DNA of 64,000 nucleotides from Acidisoma cellulosilyticum (lineage in GTDB: Bacteria; Pseudomonadota; Alphaproteobacteria; Acetobacterales; Acetobacteraceae): NCBI RefSeq assembly GCF_020621385.1, contig NZ_JAESVA010000005.1, positions 310,001 to 374,000 on the forward strand, read 5' to 3'. The notes under the pieces are model-generated. The model did no database searches and had not been told where the DNA came from. It was given only the letters and a program-made list of their open reading frames with translations. The translations under genes were made by a program, and so were the position numbers. Positions 56,822 to 64,000 of the stretch are shown here, piece by piece (the first letter of the stretch is position 1; every line of letters starts with the position of its first letter).

Positions 56822-57310
56822 ATGGGTGTCCTCGACCGTGCAGCGCGCAGCCTCTTGCTGACGGAACTCGTCGGCGGCATGGCCATCACGCTCCGCTACA
56901 TGTTCAAGCCGAAGGTGACGATCAACTATCCCTTCGAGAAGGGGCCGCTATCCCCGCGTTTTCGGGGTGAGCATGCGCTGCGCCGCTATCCCAATGGGGA
57001 GGAGCGCTGCATTGCCTGCAAACTGTGCGAAGCGATCTGCCCGGCCCAGGCCATCACCATCGAAGCCGAACCGCGCGAAGACGGCTCCCGCCGGACCACG
57101 CGCTATGACATCGACATGGTGAAATGCATCTATTGCGGCCTCTGCGAGGAAGCCTGCCCGGTCGATGCGATCGTCGAAGGCCCGAATTTCGAATACGCGA
57201 CCGAAACGCGCGAGGAGCTGCTGTATAACAAGGACAAGCTGCTCTCGAACGGCGACCGCTGGGAGCCGGAGATTGCACGGCGCCTCGAACTAGACGCCCC
57301 GTACCGGTAA
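56822..57310 (+). CDS. nuoI: NADH-quinone oxidoreductase subunit I
   Basis: 162 residues with two [4Fe-4S] motifs, [12 protein letters not shown] and [12 protein letters not shown], for clusters N6a and N6b, and the amphipathic N-terminus. A 48-base gap before it is the longest inside the operon. Confidence 0.97.
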   Translation: MGVLDRAARSLLLTELVGGMAITLRYMFKPKVTINYPFEKGPLSPRFRGEHALRRYPNGEERCIACKLCEAICPAQAITIEAEPREDGSRRTTRYDIDMVKCIYCGLCEEACPVDAIVEGPNFEYATETREELLYNKDKLLSNGDRWEPEIARRLELDAPYR

Positions 57311-57319
57311 CAGCGCGCC

Positions 57320-58036
57320 ATGATCTTCGCTCAAATCTTCTTCTATATCTTTGCCGCCATCCTCATCGTCTCCGCGGTGATGGTGGTGACGTCCCGGAAC
57401 CCGGTTCATTCCGTGCTGTTCCTGATCCTGTGCTTCTTCAACGCGGCTGCCTTGTTCCTGATCGCGGGGGCCGAGTTCCTGGCCTTCATCCTGCTGATCG
57501 TGTACGTCGGCGCCGTCGCGGTGCTGTTCCTGTTCGTCGTCATGATGCTCGACATCGACTTCACCGAACTGCGCGCGGGCGTGCAGCGCTACGCGCCGAT
57601 CGGCGCTGTCGTCGGCATCATCCTGCTGCTGGAACTGGTGATGGCGGTGGGCGGTTGGAAGATCGCACCGGCGGCCGCCGTGCTGCGTATGTCGCCGATG
57701 CCGCTTGGCATCAGCAATACCGACGCCATCGGCCGTATCCTTTACACGCAATATGCCTTCCTGTTCGAAACCTCATCGGTCGTGCTGATGGTCGCCATGA
57801 TCGGCGCCATCGTGCTGACGCATCGGGAACGGACGCGCTCGAAATCACAGAACATCGCGCGTCAGAACGCCCGCCAGCCGGCCGATACGCTGACCATGAT
57901 GGATGTGCCGATCGGCGTCGGCGTGAAGCAGCTCGGCATCCTGCGGCCCGGCCCGGCGCTGGCCGCGCCGGGCGAGAAGATCACGCTGCCGGAGACAGAT
58001 CATGTCGCCGTCACGCATAAGCCGGGAGCGCATTGA
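57320..58036 (+). CDS. nuoJ: NADH-quinone oxidoreductase subunit J
   Basis: 238 residues: five membrane helices over the first 165 residues ([40 protein letters not shown]), then a hydrophilic C-terminal tail of about 70 residues rich in Arg, Pro and Gly ([19 protein letters not shown]). E. coli NuoJ is shorter (184 residues). Confidence 0.95.
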   Translation: MIFAQIFFYIFAAILIVSAVMVVTSRNPVHSVLFLILCFFNAAALFLIAGAEFLAFILLIVYVGAVAVLFLFVVMMLDIDFTELRAGVQRYAPIGAVVGIILLLELVMAVGGWKIAPAAAVLRMSPMPLGISNTDAIGRILYTQYAFLFETSSVVLMVAMIGAIVLTHRERTRSKSQNIARQNARQPADTLTMMDVPIGVGVKQLGILRPGPALAAPGEKITLPETDHVAVTHKPGAH

Positions 58037-58037
58037 T

Positions 58038-58346
58038 ATGCCCATTGGCATCGGCCCCTATCTGGTCGTCTCCTCCATCCTGCTGGTGGTGGGCATCTTC
58101 GGGATCTTCATGAACCGGAAGAACGTCATCACCATCCTGATGTCGATCGAACTCATCCTGCTCGCGGTGAACCTGAACTTCGTGGCCTTTTCGGGCCAGC
58201 TGCATGACCTCACCGGGCAGATCTTCACGATGTTCGTGCTGACGGTGGCCGCGGCCGAGGCCGCCATCGGGCTCGCCATCGTCGTCACCTACTTCCGCAA
58301 CCGCGGCTCGATCGCGGTCGAAGACGTCAATCTGATGAAGGGCTGA
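58038..58346 (+). CDS. nuoK: NADH-quinone oxidoreductase subunit K
   Basis: 102 residues, three membrane helices with the conserved Glu in [16 protein letters not shown] and in [12 protein letters not shown]. The ATG 58038 is one base after the nuoJ stop. Confidence 0.97.
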   Translation: MPIGIGPYLVVSSILLVVGIFGIFMNRKNVITILMSIELILLAVNLNFVAFSGQLHDLTGQIFTMFVLTVAAAEAAIGLAIVVTYFRNRGSIAVEDVNLMKG

Positions 58347-58349
58347 GAC

Positions 58350-60272
58350 GTGATCTTCGCTATTGCCGTCTTCGCACCGCTCTTCGGCTCGCTGATCGCG
58401 GGTCTGTTCGGTCCTTGGCTCAAGGACCAGGGCGCTCAATTCGTCAGCATTCTGGCGATGCTCATCGCCGCCGTCTGCGGCGTCATCTCAGGCGTCAGCC
58501 TGCTCTCGGGCTCGGCTCACCCGACCACCGTCGCCATCGCCGAATGGCTGCATGTCGGCGGTTTCCAGGTCGATTGGGCGCTGCGCTACGATAGTCTTTC
58601 CGCCGTCATGGTGCTGATGGTGACGGTGGTCTCCACCCTCATCCACATCTATTCGGTCGGCTATATGAAGGGCGACCGCTCGGTCCCGCGCTTCTTCTCC
58701 TACCTGTCGCTGTTCACCTTCGCCATGCTGATGCTGGTGACGGCCAATGACCTGGTGCAGCTGTTCTTCGGCTGGGAAGGTGTCGGCCTCGTCTCCTACC
58801 TGCTCATCGGCTTCTGGTATGAGAAGGATTCGGCGAATGCGGCGGCCATCAAGGCCTTCGTCATGAACCGCATCGGCGATCTGGGCTTCGCGCTCGGTAT
58901 CGGCCTTGTGTTCTTCCTGTTCGGCTCGGTGCGCTTCCCGGACATCTTTGGCGCCGCTGCGGCGCAGAGCCATGCCGTCTACCACCTGTTCGGCACCAAT
59001 CTGCATGCGCTGGACGTGATCGGCATCCTGCTCTTCATCGGTGCCATGGGTAAGTCGGCCCAGCTCGGTCTGCACCCCTGGTTGGCGGATGCGATGGAAG
59101 GCCCGACGCCGGTTTCCGCCCTCATCCATGCGGCCACCATGGTCACCGCCGGCGTCTTCCTGATGGTGCGGATGTCGCCCATCCTGGAATACGCGCCGGT
59201 CGCGCTTGCGGTCGTCGGCATTGTCGGCGGCACCACGGCGCTGTTCGCGGCGACGATCGGCTGCACGCAGACCGACATCAAGCGCGTCATCGCTTATTCG
59301 ACCTGTTCGCAGCTCGGCTATATGTTCGTGGCCGTCTCGGTCGGTGCCTATCAGGCCTCGATCTTTCACCTCATCACCCATGCCTGCTTCAAGGCGCTGC
59401 TCTTCCTCACGGCGGGCTCCGTCATCCACGCCATGTCGGGCGAGCAGGACATGCGCAAGATGGGCGGTCTCGCGAAGCTCATTCCTTATACCTATGCCAT
59501 GATGTGGATCGGCAGCCTGGCGCTGGCCGGCATTCCGCCGCTGTCGGGCTATTTCTCGAAGGACGCCATCGTCAACGCGGCCTTCATGGGCCAAGGCGGC
59601 GGCTATGCCTGGTTCTGCGTCGCGGCTGCGGCCTTCCTGACGGCCTTCTATTCCGGGCGTCTGCTGTTCATGACCTTCCACGGCAAGTCGCGCGCGGATG
59701 AGCATGTGCTCAGCCATGTGCATGAAAGCCCGCTGGTGATGACGGGGCCGCTGTTCTTCCTGGCCCTCGGCGCCATCTTCGTCGGCGGTATATTCGCGCA
59801 TGACTTCATCGGCGCGGATCAGGCCAAGTTCTGGAACGGCGCCATTTCCGCCATCAACCACCCGTCGATCCTGCTCGATATCGACAAGGTTCCCTTCCTG
59901 ATCGGTATCCTGCCGACCATCCTCGGCGTCCTCGGTTTCGCGCTGTCCTATGTGATGTATATCGCGCGCCCGGAACTGCCCGCGATGCTGGCGACGCGCT
60001 TCGCGCCGGTCTACCGACTGCTGCTGAACAAATACTATTTCGATGAGATGTATGACGTCATCTTCGTGAAGCCCTATTACGCCATCGCCCGCGCGATCTG
60101 GCATGTGGGGGACGAGGATATCATCGACGGTATTCCCCGCGGCGGCGCCGGCATCGCGCGCTTCTCGGCCGGCGGCATCGCCCGGATACAAAGCGGCTCG
60201 CTGGCCCAATACGCCTTTGTCATGCTGATCGGACTTGTCGTCCTGATCACCGTCTTCCTGATCTTCCGGTGA
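58350..60272 (+). CDS. nuoL: NADH-quinone oxidoreductase subunit L
   Basis: 640 residues from a GTG. Antiporter-like proton channel with the key Glu of FGWEGVGLVSYLLIGFWY, the Lys of GKSAQLGLHPWLADAMEGPTPVSALIHAATM and the long lateral helix at the C-terminus. Confidence 0.96.
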   Translation: MIFAIAVFAPLFGSLIAGLFGPWLKDQGAQFVSILAMLIAAVCGVISGVSLLSGSAHPTTVAIAEWLHVGGFQVDWALRYDSLSAVMVLMVTVVSTLIHIYSVGYMKGDRSVPRFFSYLSLFTFAMLMLVTANDLVQLFFGWEGVGLVSYLLIGFWYEKDSANAAAIKAFVMNRIGDLGFALGIGLVFFLFGSVRFPDIFGAAAAQSHAVYHLFGTNLHALDVIGILLFIGAMGKSAQLGLHPWLADAMEGPTPVSALIHAATMVTAGVFLMVRMSPILEYAPVALAVVGIVGGTTALFAATIGCTQTDIKRVIAYSTCSQLGYMFVAVSVGAYQASIFHLITHACFKALLFLTAGSVIHAMSGEQDMRKMGGLAKLIPYTYAMMWIGSLALAGIPPLSGYFSKDAIVNAAFMGQGGGYAWFCVAAAAFLTAFYSGRLLFMTFHGKSRADEHVLSHVHESPLVMTGPLFFLALGAIFVGGIFAHDFIGADQAKFWNGAISAINHPSILLDIDKVPFLIGILPTILGVLGFALSYVMYIARPELPAMLATRFAPVYRLLLNKYYFDEMYDVIFVKPYYAIARAIWHVGDEDIIDGIPRGGAGIARFSAGGIARIQSGSLAQYAFVMLIGLVVLITVFLIFR

Positions 60273-60277
60273 GCCCG

Positions 60278-61840
60278 ATGAACCAAGCAGGCTTCCCGCT
60301 TCTGTCACTGCTGACCTTCCTGCCGCTGGCGGGCGTGGTCGTCATCTTCTGCCTGCGCGGCGATGAAGAGGCGACGGCCCGCGCGGCCCGTTGGACCGCA
60401 CTTTGGACCAGCCTCATCGTCTTCGTGCTTAGCCTCGTGCTGTGGTTCGATTTCGACAAAAGCTTCGTGGGCTTCCAGTTCCAGGAAAACCTGCCCTGGC
60501 TGCCGCAATACGGCGCCTCCTACCGGATGGGCGTCGACGGCATCAGCGTCATGTTCGTGCTGATCTCGACCGCGCTGACGCCGATCGCGATCCTCTCCGC
60601 CTGGAAACAGGGCGGCGGACGCGCGCGGGAATATATGACCGCCTTCCTGGTGCTTGAGACGACCATGATCGGCATCTTCAGCGCGCTCGATTTGCTGGTC
60701 TTCTTCGTCTTCTTCGAAGCCGTGCTGATCCCGATGTTCGTCATCATCGGCGTCTGGGGCGGGGAACGCCGGCGCTATGCCGCGATCAAATTCTTCCTCT
60801 TTATGTTCGCCGGCTCCATGCTGATGCTGCTCGGCATCGTCGCGCTGTGGATCCATGACGGCACCACCAGCATCCCCGACATGCTGCATATCCCGCTGCC
60901 CGCGCATCTGCAGTTCTGGCTGTTCCTGGCCTTCTTCGCCGCCTTCGCGGTGAAGATCCCGATCTGGCCGGTGCATACCTGGCTGATCGACGCGCATCGC
61001 GAAGCGCCGATCGCAGGTTCCGTTCTGCTCGCCGGCGTGCTCGCCAATATGGGCGGTTACGGCTTCCTGCGCTTCTCGGTCAGCCTGCTGCCGCAGGCCT
61101 CCCAAAGCTTCGCGCCGCTGATGTTCGCGTTGGCGGTCGTCGCCATCATCTACACCTCGATCGCGGCGCTGGTGCAGCGTGACCTGCTGAAATTCTGCGC
61201 TTATTCCTCGATCGGCCATATGGCCATCGCGGTCGTCGGCATCTTCACCTTCTCGGTGCAAGGCATCGAAGGCTCGCTCTTCCGCATGCTGTCCCATGGC
61301 TTCATCACGGCCGCCTTGTTCATCTGCGTCGGCGTGCTGATGGACCGGATGCGCAGCCAGAGCATGGACGGGTACGGCGGGCTGGCGCGCACCATGCCCT
61401 TCTATGCGCTGCTGTTCATGATCTTTGCCATGGGCACTGTCGGCCTGCCGGGCACTGCCGGGTTCATCGGCGAAATCCTGGTCATCGTGGCCGCCCTGAA
61501 GGTAAACTTCTGGCTGTCGTTGCTGACCGGCACGACGCTGATCCTGAGCGCGATCTACACGCTCGTCATGTATCGGCGTGTCATCTTCGGCGGGCTGGAA
61601 CGGCCCGAGCTGAAGGTGCTGCAGGATATCGGCCCGCGTGAGATCGTCATGCTGGTGCCGCTGGTGATCCTGACCATCTGGATGGGCATCTATCCCTCCA
61701 GCTTCTCGACCTTCTTTGACGCGACGGCGAATGCCATGGCCCAGGCCCATACCGTGGCTTTGGCCGGCACACCCGCGCATCTGGCCTCTGCGGCAGGCAA
61801 TCTCGCCGTGGGCAGCGTTACGGCCGGGGGGGCCAACTGA
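60278..61840 (+). CDS. nuoM: NADH-quinone oxidoreductase subunit M
   Basis: 520 residues from the ATG 60278 with GGTGAG four bases upstream; a GTG at 60269 overlapping the nuoL stop is an alternative. Antiporter-like subunit (FFEAVLIPMFVIIGVWGG, KIPIWPVHTWLIDAHREAP). Confidence 0.95.
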   Translation: MNQAGFPLLSLLTFLPLAGVVVIFCLRGDEEATARAARWTALWTSLIVFVLSLVLWFDFDKSFVGFQFQENLPWLPQYGASYRMGVDGISVMFVLISTALTPIAILSAWKQGGGRAREYMTAFLVLETTMIGIFSALDLLVFFVFFEAVLIPMFVIIGVWGGERRRYAAIKFFLFMFAGSMLMLLGIVALWIHDGTTSIPDMLHIPLPAHLQFWLFLAFFAAFAVKIPIWPVHTWLIDAHREAPIAGSVLLAGVLANMGGYGFLRFSVSLLPQASQSFAPLMFALAVVAIIYTSIAALVQRDLLKFCAYSSIGHMAIAVVGIFTFSVQGIEGSLFRMLSHGFITAALFICVGVLMDRMRSQSMDGYGGLARTMPFYALLFMIFAMGTVGLPGTAGFIGEILVIVAALKVNFWLSLLTGTTLILSAIYTLVMYRRVIFGGLERPELKVLQDIGPREIVMLVPLVILTIWMGIYPSSFSTFFDATANAMAQAHTVALAGTPAHLASAAGNLAVGSVTAGGAN

Positions 61841-63264
61841 TGAACTGGTTGGTCGCACTCCCCGAACTCGCGCTATCGCTATGCGGGCTCGCCATTCTGA
61901 TTGCCGGCGTCTTCTCGCCCAATAAGCATGCCTTCCAGCTGACCAGCATGCTGTCGCTCGGCGCCTTGCTCGGTGTCGGCGGGTTGGTTCTGGTCTCGCC
62001 GACCGGCCTCGGTTTCGGCGGCTTGTTCATCAACGACGCTTTCAGCCGTTTCGCGCAATTGCTGATCCTGGCCGGTGCCGGCCTCGCCATCATCCTCTCG
62101 CTCGATTTCAATGAGCGCGAGGAGGGCATGGCCCGTTTCGAATACCCGGTCCTGATCCTGTTCGCCTCGGCGGGCATGATGATCATGGTCGGCGCCACCA
62201 ACCTCATGACCCTTTATCTCGGGTTGGAGCTGCAGTCCCTCGCGCTGTATGTCGTGGCGGCCTTCGCCCGCGACAGCCTGAAATCCTCGGAAGCCGGTCT
62301 CAAGTATTTCGTCCTCGGCTCGCTCGCCTCCGGCATCCTGCTCTATGGCATGACGCTGACCTACGGCTTCTCGGGCAGCACCGATTTCATCCATATCGCC
62401 AAGGCGCTGGTTACCAGTACGCCCTCCGTCGGCCTCGTCATCGGCATGGTTTTCGTGATGGTCGGCATCGTCTTCAAGATCGCCGCCGTGCCTTTCCACA
62501 TGTGGTCCCCGGATGTGTACGAGGGCGCGCCGACATCGGTGACGGCGCTGTTCGGCTCCGCCCCGAAAGTGGCGGCCATGGCTCTGCTCATCCGCGTGAT
62601 GGCCTGGCCCTTTGGCCATCTGTTCGTGCAATGGCAGCTGCTGATCGAGATCATCGCCATCGCTTCGCTGATCCTGGGGGCGCTGGCGCCGCTGGTGCAG
62701 ACCAATATCAAGCGCCTGATGGCCTATTCCTCGATCGGCCATGTCGGATACGCGCTGATGGGTCTGGCCGCCGGCAACGGCAATGGCATCAGCGCCATGC
62801 TGGTCTATCTCGCGACCTATATCTTCATGACGCTCGGCGCCTTCGGCATCATCATCGCCATGCGCCGTCAGGGCCGTCCGGTCGAGAAGATCACCGACCT
62901 CGCGGGCCTCGGCCGCAACCATCCGGGTCTGGCGATTGCCATGACCATCTTCATGCTCAGCATGGCCGGCGTGCCGCCGCTGTCGGGTTTCTTCGGCAAG
63001 CTTTACGTCTTCCTGGCCGCGATCCAAAGCGGGCTCTGGCTGCTCGCCGTTATCGGCGTCATCACCAGCGTCATCGGCGCCTATTACTACCTGCGTATCA
63101 TCAAGCTGATGTATTTCGATGCGCCGGAAGGCGCGTTTGACCATCCGGCGCCGTCGCTATCTTTCGTCGTGGCGCTAACCGGCGCGGTGACGCTGCTGTT
63201 CATTCTGGTGGCGGGTCCCGTCACCACCGCGGCGCAGGCCGCGGCCATGGCCCTGTTGGGGTGA
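61840..63264 (+). CDS. nuoN: NADH-quinone oxidoreductase subunit N
   Basis: 474 residues; the ATG overlaps the nuoM stop as TGATG. Third antiporter-like subunit (LYLGLELQSLALYVVAAFARD, KIAAVPFHMWSPDVYEGAPT, AYSSIGHVGYALMGL). Last complex I gene. Confidence 0.97.
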   Translation: MNWLVALPELALSLCGLAILIAGVFSPNKHAFQLTSMLSLGALLGVGGLVLVSPTGLGFGGLFINDAFSRFAQLLILAGAGLAIILSLDFNEREEGMARFEYPVLILFASAGMMIMVGATNLMTLYLGLELQSLALYVVAAFARDSLKSSEAGLKYFVLGSLASGILLYGMTLTYGFSGSTDFIHIAKALVTSTPSVGLVIGMVFVMVGIVFKIAAVPFHMWSPDVYEGAPTSVTALFGSAPKVAAMALLIRVMAWPFGHLFVQWQLLIEIIAIASLILGALAPLVQTNIKRLMAYSSIGHVGYALMGLAAGNGNGISAMLVYLATYIFMTLGAFGIIIAMRRQGRPVEKITDLAGLGRNHPGLAIAMTIFMLSMAGVPPLSGFFGKLYVFLAAIQSGLWLLAVIGVITSVIGAYYYLRIIKLMYFDAPEGAFDHPAPSLSFVVALTGAVTLLFILVAGPVTTAAQAAAMALLG

Positions 63265-64000
63265 CGGATAGCGTCGCGGCAGATCTGCTTCCGCTTGCCT
63301 CGGGGTATCGGCTCGAAGAAGTCCAGCTGATCCCTTCCACCTCGGATGCCTGCATCGCCCGCGTCCATGAAGGCGCGGCCGACGGGCTGGCCATTCTGGC
63401 GGCGGCGCAGTCCGCCGCCCGCGGCAGTCGCGGCCGAAGTTGGAGCGCACCGCTCGGCAATCTCTATCTGTCTGTCCTGCTGCGGCCGCGCAATGCGGCC
63501 GAGGCCGGTGGTGCCGGGCAATGGGCGCTGCTGGCCGGCCTCGCTTTCGTCGAGGCGCTATCGGCCTATGACGCCGACCCTGAGCAGCTGACCGTGAAAT
63601 GGCCGAATGACGTGCTGCGCGCCGGTGCGAAGCTCGGCGGCGTGTTGGTCGATGCCGGCATGGGAAAGAATGGCCTCGATTGGCTGGTCATCGGCGTCGG
63701 CGCCAATCTGGCGGTTGCACCGGTGGTGACAGGGCGCCTTACCGCCGCGATCCTGCCCCGCGCGGGGACTGCGCCGTCACCGCGCGACGTCGCCCACAGC
63801 TTTATCGCGCGAATCGCGTATTGGCGCGGCTTGCTGGCCGAGCGAGGCTTCGCGCCCATTCGGTCGGCCTGGATGGCGCGTGCCCACCCGATCGGCACCC
63901 CGATCGCAGTCCGCGACGCCCGCGGCGACAGCATGGCGGAAGGGACCTTCGCCGGGCTATCGGAAACCGGCGAGTTGTTACTATCCATGGGCGAAACAAC
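63261..64000 (+). CDS. birA: biotin-protein ligase BirA (partial)
   Basis: The first 246 codons of a biotin-[acetyl-CoA carboxylase] ligase, cut by the window end. It starts at a GTG overlapping the nuoN stop (GTGA). No N-terminal repressor helix-turn-helix is present, so class I (non-regulatory) BirA. Seen: ARGSRGRSWSAPLGNLYLS (biotinyl-AMP loop), TVKWPNDVL and KLGGVLVDAG. The link to nuo is common in alphaproteobacteria. Confidence 0.92.
   Translation, partial: MTDSVAADLLPLASGYRLEEVQLIPSTSDACIARVHEGAADGLAILAAAQSAARGSRGRSWSAPLGNLYLSVLLRPRNAAEAGGAGQWALLAGLAFVEALSAYDADPEQLTVKWPNDVLRAGAKLGGVLVDAGMGKNGLDWLVIGVGANLAVAPVVTGRLTAAILPRAGTAPSPRDVAHSFIARIAYWRGLLAERGFAPIRSAWMARAHPIGTPIAVRDARGDSMAEGTFAGLSETGELLLSMGET

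Overview
The window looks like chromosome of a high-GC alphaproteobacterium, most likely Acetobacteraceae/Rhodospirillales. The evidence is the rplU-rpmA-obgE-proB and tig-clpP-clpX-lon-hup blocks, a complete 14-gene alphaproteobacterial nuo operon ending in birA, a four-subunit sarcosine oxidase, a shikimate kinase-dehydroquinate synthase fusion, and several intergenic palindromic repeat families. The family-level call is inference from gene content, not from a marker-gene search.

Layout. 0-2.3 kb: a truncated SsuC-type ABC permease divergent from a sulfonate-type binding protein, then a mazEF module with a perfect 28-bp palindrome upstream. 2.3-4.4 kb: an M29 aminopeptidase and an N-formylglutamate amidohydrolase. 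4.5-11.0 kb: soxBDAG-sdaA, an operon that turns sarcosine into glycine and a one-carbon unit and deaminates serine to pyruvate. 11.1-20.7 kb: an accessory stretch with a trypsin-like protease, an AT-richer protein of unknown function, a GNAT, a tyrosine phosphatase, a GH4 glycosidase with an unusual N-terminal domain, two overlapping paralogous lipoproteins, a beta-roll (RTX-like) secreted protein and a sulfotransferase, separated by MITE-like and palindromic repeats. 20.8-27 kb: a Pot-type ABC importer operon with an Asp/Glu/hydantoin racemase and a D-galactonate dehydratase.

27-40.8 kb: mostly housekeeping: aroKB, a tiny membrane protein, a DMT exporter divergent from a WYL regulator, xerD, a DUF3833 lipoprotein, acyltransferase 3, proB-obgE, rpmA-rplU, a DUF1275 protein, an SDR, a PfpI-family protein and the NAD(P)H-hydrate repair enzyme. 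40.9-47.8 kb: tRNA-Leu(UAG) followed by the protein quality-control block tig-clpP-clpX-lon-hup. 48.0-64 kb: tRNA-Val(UAC), tRNA-Asp(GUC), then nuoABCDEFGHIJKLMN tightly packed with many start/stop overlaps, and the start of birA, cut by the window end.

No CRISPR array, rRNA, complete insertion sequence, prophage or clear new defence system was seen. The best candidates for something undescribed are the GH4 enzyme with its N-terminal domain, the overlapping lipoprotein pair, the AT-richer protein at 11.9-12.8 kb beside the secreted protease, and the repeat/MITE families of the 16-20 kb region.
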